From DASUVJ01 sp036378995 (GTDB lineage Bacteria > Patescibacteriota > Saccharimonadia > Saccharimonadales > Saccharimonadaceae), in the NCBI GenBank assembly GCA_036378995.1, contig DASUVJ010000030.1, positions 1 through 15,531 on the forward strand: 15,531 nucleotides of DNA, in the 5' to 3' direction. Under the pieces are notes generated by a model. That model was not told the DNA's origin. It made no database searches and saw nothing but the letters and a program-made list of their open reading frames with translations. A program made the position numbers and the translations under genes. Of this stretch, positions 12,842-15,531 are shown piece after piece. Position 1 is the first letter of the stretch, and every line of letters begins with the position of its first letter.

Positions 12842-15064
12842 TTAAGAAAGATCGTCGAGGTTGCTGACAAGCACTTCGCGCGGGCGGGAGCCATCGGCGG
12901 CACCGATCACACCCTGCTCTTCCATTTGCTCAATGATGCGGGCTGCGCGGGCATAACCAATGCGCAGACGACGTTGCAGTAGCGATGTAGAAGCCTTGCC
13001 GCTTTCAACCACAACACGGAGCGCATCTTTATACATGTCATCATCTCCGCCGCCGTCAAAGTCCATCACGACGCCGCCCTTGCCGTTCAACTGAACGGGC
13101 TGCGAGACGATCTCGTCGTTGTACTGCGGCGCAGACTGCATACGTAGGTGGTCGGTAATTTTAATGACTTCTTCGTCCATCACCCAGGCACCCTGGATAC
13201 GCTTTGGCTTGCTCATACTTGGTGTCAGCATCAGCATGTCACCCTGGCCAAGGAGCTTCTCTGCCCCAATCTGATCAAGGATAGTACGAGAGTCGATCTG
13301 CGATGCTACCGTAAAGGCGATACGTGCTGGAATGTTAGCTTTGATCAGACCAGTAATGACGTCAACGCTCGGACGCTGCGTCGCAAGCACCAGGTGGATA
13401 CCAACGGCACGGGCTTTTTGTGCCAAGCGTACGATGAGTGCCTCGACGTCACGCGCTGCAACCATCATGAGGTCGGCGAGCTCGTCGATCACTACAACAA
13501 TGTATGGCATAGCGCCGTCTTCAACTTGCTGGGTGTTACCATCCTCATCTTCAACGGAAACTTTTTTGCTGCCCGACTGAATCTTCTGGTTATAGGTTTT
13601 AATGTCGCGGATTTTTTCCTCGGCAAGCAGCTTGTAGCGGCGCTCCATCTCGTTCACTGCCCATTTAAGTGCACTAATGGTCTTCTCCGGCTCGGTAATA
13701 ACCGGGGTGAGCAGGTGCGGAATGTCTTCGTACGGCGCCATTTCGACCTGCTTCGGGTCGACGAGGATCAGCTTCATTTCGCTCGGGCTGTTACGGTAAA
13801 GCAAGCTGGTAAGCAGCGTGTTGATCATGACCGACTTACCACTACCTGTCTGACCAGCGATCAGAAGATGCGGCATCTTATTTAGCTCACCGACAACGGC
13901 GTCACCAGAGATATCCTTACCAATAGCAAACGGCAGCGATTCGCGGTTTGTCTTCCACTGCTTTGAAGACAGGATACCATAGAGGCGTACATCGGCCGCC
14001 TTGCGGTTTGGCACTTCGATACCGACGGCTCGTTGACCAGGGATCGGTGCCTCGATACGGAGAGTCTGAGCGGCCAGGTTAAGCGCGATGTTGGTCTCCA
14101 GTGCGGTAATACGGGTTAGTTTTACGCCGCTTGGTGGTTTAAGTGTGTACTGGGTCACCTTTGGACCAATGTTAGCGCCCTCCATCTCGACATCGATGTT
14201 GAATTCGGCAAGCGTATCACGGATAGTCTGGGCGTTCTGCTGGACATCGCCCGCATCAGCTGGTGACTGCTTCTTTTCAAGCAGCTCCAGGCTTGGCGCC
14301 TGCCAGTTAGGGTCATTAACCGATACCAGCGCAGCCTGCTCTTCGGCAGCTTTATCTTGCTTGACACTGCCCTTCAGGCTAGAGAGGCGTGAAGGCTTTT
14401 TATCTTCTTTGGCGACTTCCTCATCATCAAGCGTTGGCACGCCGGCGTTTAATTTAAGCTCGCCAATGGCCCGCTGCTTAGGTGCATCAGCTTCGGCGGC
14501 TCGGCGCATGACCTTAACATTCTGCTCCTGCTCGCTCTCGTTCGTGCGAGAGAGTTCCCAAAGCTTTTTAATGACGGTAATCGGCGAAACACGCAGCACG
14601 AACAGCGCTGTTACCAAAATGAGCAGCACATAAATAAACGCCGCAACACCACCGTCAACGAGCGCTAACATAGCGCTGTTAGCCGCATCCCCAACAAACC
14701 CGCCGGTTGTTTTGCCTTCGCCGTTCTTCATAAGACCAAAGAGACCCGCTACCCAAACGATCAATAAAGCCGTGGCGGCCTTCATCACAAATGGTAATCG
14801 ATTGTTTTCGGCACGGAAGATCTCGACAGCAACGTAGATAAATAGCAGCGGCACGACATAAACAGCGTAGCCGATCGTGCTGATTGCCGTCTGATGCAGC
14901 CATTCGAGCACCGGCCCACCTGCCCCGAACCATGCTAGTACAAGCAGGACGGAAATTGCGATCAGGAAGACGGCGCCGACTTGCGCCCAGAATCCGGCTG
15001 GTAATGCGTGCTGAGGCGCGGAGGCTTTTGCCTTACCGCGGGATGATTTTTTCTTTTTGGCCAT
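12842..15064 (-). CDS. ftsK: DNA translocase FtsK/SpoIIIE
   Basis: FtsK pumps chromosomal DNA across the closing division septum and helps resolve chromosome dimers. The 740 residues begin with a Lys-rich tail and about four membrane helices (about 24-46, 58-82, 94-112, 130-157). A short charged linker (about 160-270) precedes the motor: alpha domain (about 275-395), then RecA-like beta domain with Walker A GQTGSGKS (404-411), LILVDPKQVEM and Walker B VVVIDELADL (523-532), and LVLATQRPSVDVITG. The winged-helix gamma domain (about 680-725, STSLLQRRLRIGYARAARIIEQM) reads DNA polarity sequences. All catalytic motifs are intact. The length is typical of SpoIIIE-like forms rather than the long E. 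coli linker form. No Shine-Dalgarno is seen before the ATG. Confidence 0.97.
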   Translation of the reverse strand: MAKKKKSSRGKAKASAPQHALPAGFWAQVGAVFLIAISVLLVLAWFGAGGPVLEWLHQTAISTIGYAVYVVPLLFIYVAVEIFRAENNRLPFVMKAATALLIVWVAGLFGLMKNGEGKTTGGFVGDAANSAMLALVDGGVAAFIYVLLILVTALFVLRVSPITVIKKLWELSRTNESEQEQNVKVMRRAAEADAPKQRAIGELKLNAGVPTLDDEEVAKEDKKPSRLSSLKGSVKQDKAAEEQAALVSVNDPNWQAPSLELLEKKQSPADAGDVQQNAQTIRDTLAEFNIDVEMEGANIGPKVTQYTLKPPSGVKLTRITALETNIALNLAAQTLRIEAPIPGQRAVGIEVPNRKAADVRLYGILSSKQWKTNRESLPFAIGKDISGDAVVGELNKMPHLLIAGQTGSGKSVMINTLLTSLLYRNSPSEMKLILVDPKQVEMAPYEDIPHLLTPVITEPEKTISALKWAVNEMERRYKLLAEEKIRDIKTYNQKIQSGSKKVSVEDEDGNTQQVEDGAMPYIVVVIDELADLMMVAARDVEALIVRLAQKARAVGIHLVLATQRPSVDVITGLIKANIPARIAFTVASQIDSRTILDQIGAEKLLGQGDMLMLTPSMSKPKRIQGAWVMDEEVIKITDHLRMQSAPQYNDEIVSQPVQLNGKGGVVMDFDGGGDDDMYKDALRVVVESGKASTSLLQRRLRIGYARAARIIEQMEEQGVIGAADGSRPREVLVSNLDDLS

Positions 15065-15110
15065 AATTACTTTTTATTATAAGCGCTTTCGCTATTAGAT
15101 TACAGACTAT

Positions 15111-15139
15111 ATTATAGCAAAAATTACAATATTTTGCAA
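15111..15139 (-). promoter_or_regulatory. Strong ftsK promoter (TTGCAA - 17 - TGC-TATAAT)
   Basis: On the minus strand TTGCAA (15134-15139) and TATAAT (15111-15116) are separated by the ideal 17 bases, with TGC making an extended -10. The leader is about 40 bases. A second TATAAT at 15076-15081, eleven bases before the ATG, may give a nearly leaderless alternative transcript. Confidence 0.75.
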
Positions 15140-15171
15140 ATATGCTAGTGCTTTTTACGACGAGGCAAAAG

Positions 15172-15196
15172 AAAAGCCCGCACTAAGCGGGCTTTT
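15172..15196 (-). terminator. Rho-independent terminator after RNase J gene
   Basis: A 10-bp stem AAAAGCCCGC / GCGGGCTTTT with a five-base loop is followed on the minus strand by T residues (TTTTC then TTTTG). It lies 17 bases after the stop at 15214 and insulates ftsK. It is symmetric enough to work in both directions. Confidence 0.9.
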
Positions 15197-15213
15197 CGAG
15201 AGGATGTTACCTA

Positions 15214-15531
15214 TTAGTAACCGCGCGTATCGGCACGGACACGAGGCTCAGTAGCCTCCGTATCAGGCACTTGTGGCGCTGGAAATTTTTGCGTGTTAGG
15301 ACGGGCAAAGTGCGCGGTTTTTACCGGTCGCTTGCCATCAGCCTGCTGCTGCGGACGGTTTTGCCCACCACCACCGATTTCGTTAATGACAGGAATCACA
15401 ATCGGAGTACGACGTGTCTGATCGTAAAGAATGTGCGTGATTTCGTCCTTAAGTTCCTTTTTGATGACATCAAGGTCGATCTTTTTGCCGCCAAAGCTGC
15501 GGGCGACTTTTTGCTTTAAGTACTGACGAAT
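15214..15531 (-). CDS. rnj: Ribonuclease J, C-terminal part (5' end outside window)
   Basis: The frame is open to the window edge, giving the last 105 residues. It starts near YLKQKVARSFGGKKIDLD, continues as a helix-rich KKELKDEITHILYDQTRR and the strand TPIVIPVINEI. This is the ending of the RNase J C-terminal domain, where family members read a similar R(R/K)xPxIxPxIxE(V/I). About 50 residues of Gly/Gln/Pro-rich, probably disordered tail follow, beyond the usual family end. RNase J is a 5'-3' exonuclease and endonuclease for mRNA decay and rRNA maturation in bacteria lacking RNase E. The metallo-beta-lactamase active site lies outside the window. A GTG at 15399 is internal, not a start. 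Confidence 0.82.
   Translation of the reverse strand: MRQYLKQKVARSFGGKKIDLDVIKKELKDEITHILYDQTRRTPIVIPVINEIGGGGQNRPQQQADGKRPVKTAHFARPNTQKFPAPQVPDTEATEPRVRADTRGY

Noticed and set aside
13148..13885. 245-codon open frame on the plus strand opposite ftsK
   Set aside because: Antisense to strongly supported FtsK motor motifs; no ribosome-binding site and no recognisable domain.
14088..14633. 181-codon plus-strand frame opposite the ftsK linker
   Set aside because: Low-complexity Ser/Leu-rich shadow of the minus-strand coding frame.
15214..15399. Independent 61-residue gene
   Set aside because: The frame continues open to the window end with RNase J C-terminal sequence, so the GTG at 15399 is internal.
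1..15531. Alternative genetic code (TGA as glycine)
   Set aside because: TGA ends the genes at 5010 and 8455 at sensible C-termini, and no gene needs TGA read-through.
1..15531. CRISPR array, tRNA, rRNA, insertion sequence or prophage
   Set aside because: No spaced direct repeats, cloverleaf-like segments, transposase or phage genes were recognised on reading either strand.

Overview
This window most likely comes from a Patescibacteria/CPR genome, probably Saccharibacteria (TM7). The reasons are a compact, almost intergenic-free layout, roughly 50% GC by eye, a PilM/PilN/PilO type IV pilus assembly block beside a large exported protein of a type I recall mainly from Saccharibacteria (C-terminus ELPPRF), and very short or absent 5' leaders. 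TGA acts as an ordinary stop codon (it ends the genes at 5010 and 8455), which argues against the code-25 lineages (SR1, Gracilibacteria). The lineage is an inference from protein families and is not proven. Nearly everything is on the minus strand; only ychF (5676-6752) is on the plus strand.

Layout in transcription order, from the right end. The C-terminal third-domain end of RNase J (15214-15531) is followed by a strong hairpin terminator (15172-15196). A strong promoter (15111-15139) drives the DNA translocase ftsK (12842-15064), then a small alpha/beta-hydrolase. Next is the ribosomal/ssDNA operon rpsF-ssb-rpsR (11963 to 10832), with a hairpin in the rpsF leader and a structured RNA of about 90 nt between ssb and rpsR. 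A hairpin separates rpsR from efp (elongation factor P). A membrane-anchored serine DD-peptidase/beta-lactamase-fold protein (8455-10170) follows with its own near-leaderless promoter and is translationally coupled to tlyA (7721-8455). A secreted Ig-domain protein with a His-rich tail (6807-7619) converges on ychF.

The left third (1-5558, minus strand) looks like a cell-surface/pilus module. It holds a membrane-anchored TPR protein, a 655-residue exported protein, a second small membrane-anchored helical-repeat protein, and then pilM, pilN and the 5' part of a pilO-like gene that runs off the window. Three promoters in this module share an identical CGCTTATG octamer just upstream of the -10 box, suggesting coordinated expression.

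Most notable signals: the structured rpsR leader, the shared promoter octamer in the surface/pilus module, leaderless or near-leaderless promoters whose -10 box overlaps the apparent first ATG (ychF, pilM, Ig-domain gene), and an EF-P with a non-canonical MGRG tip. I found no CRISPR array, tRNA, rRNA, insertion sequence or prophage. No stretch over 300 bases lacks a gene; the largest gap is 15065-15213.
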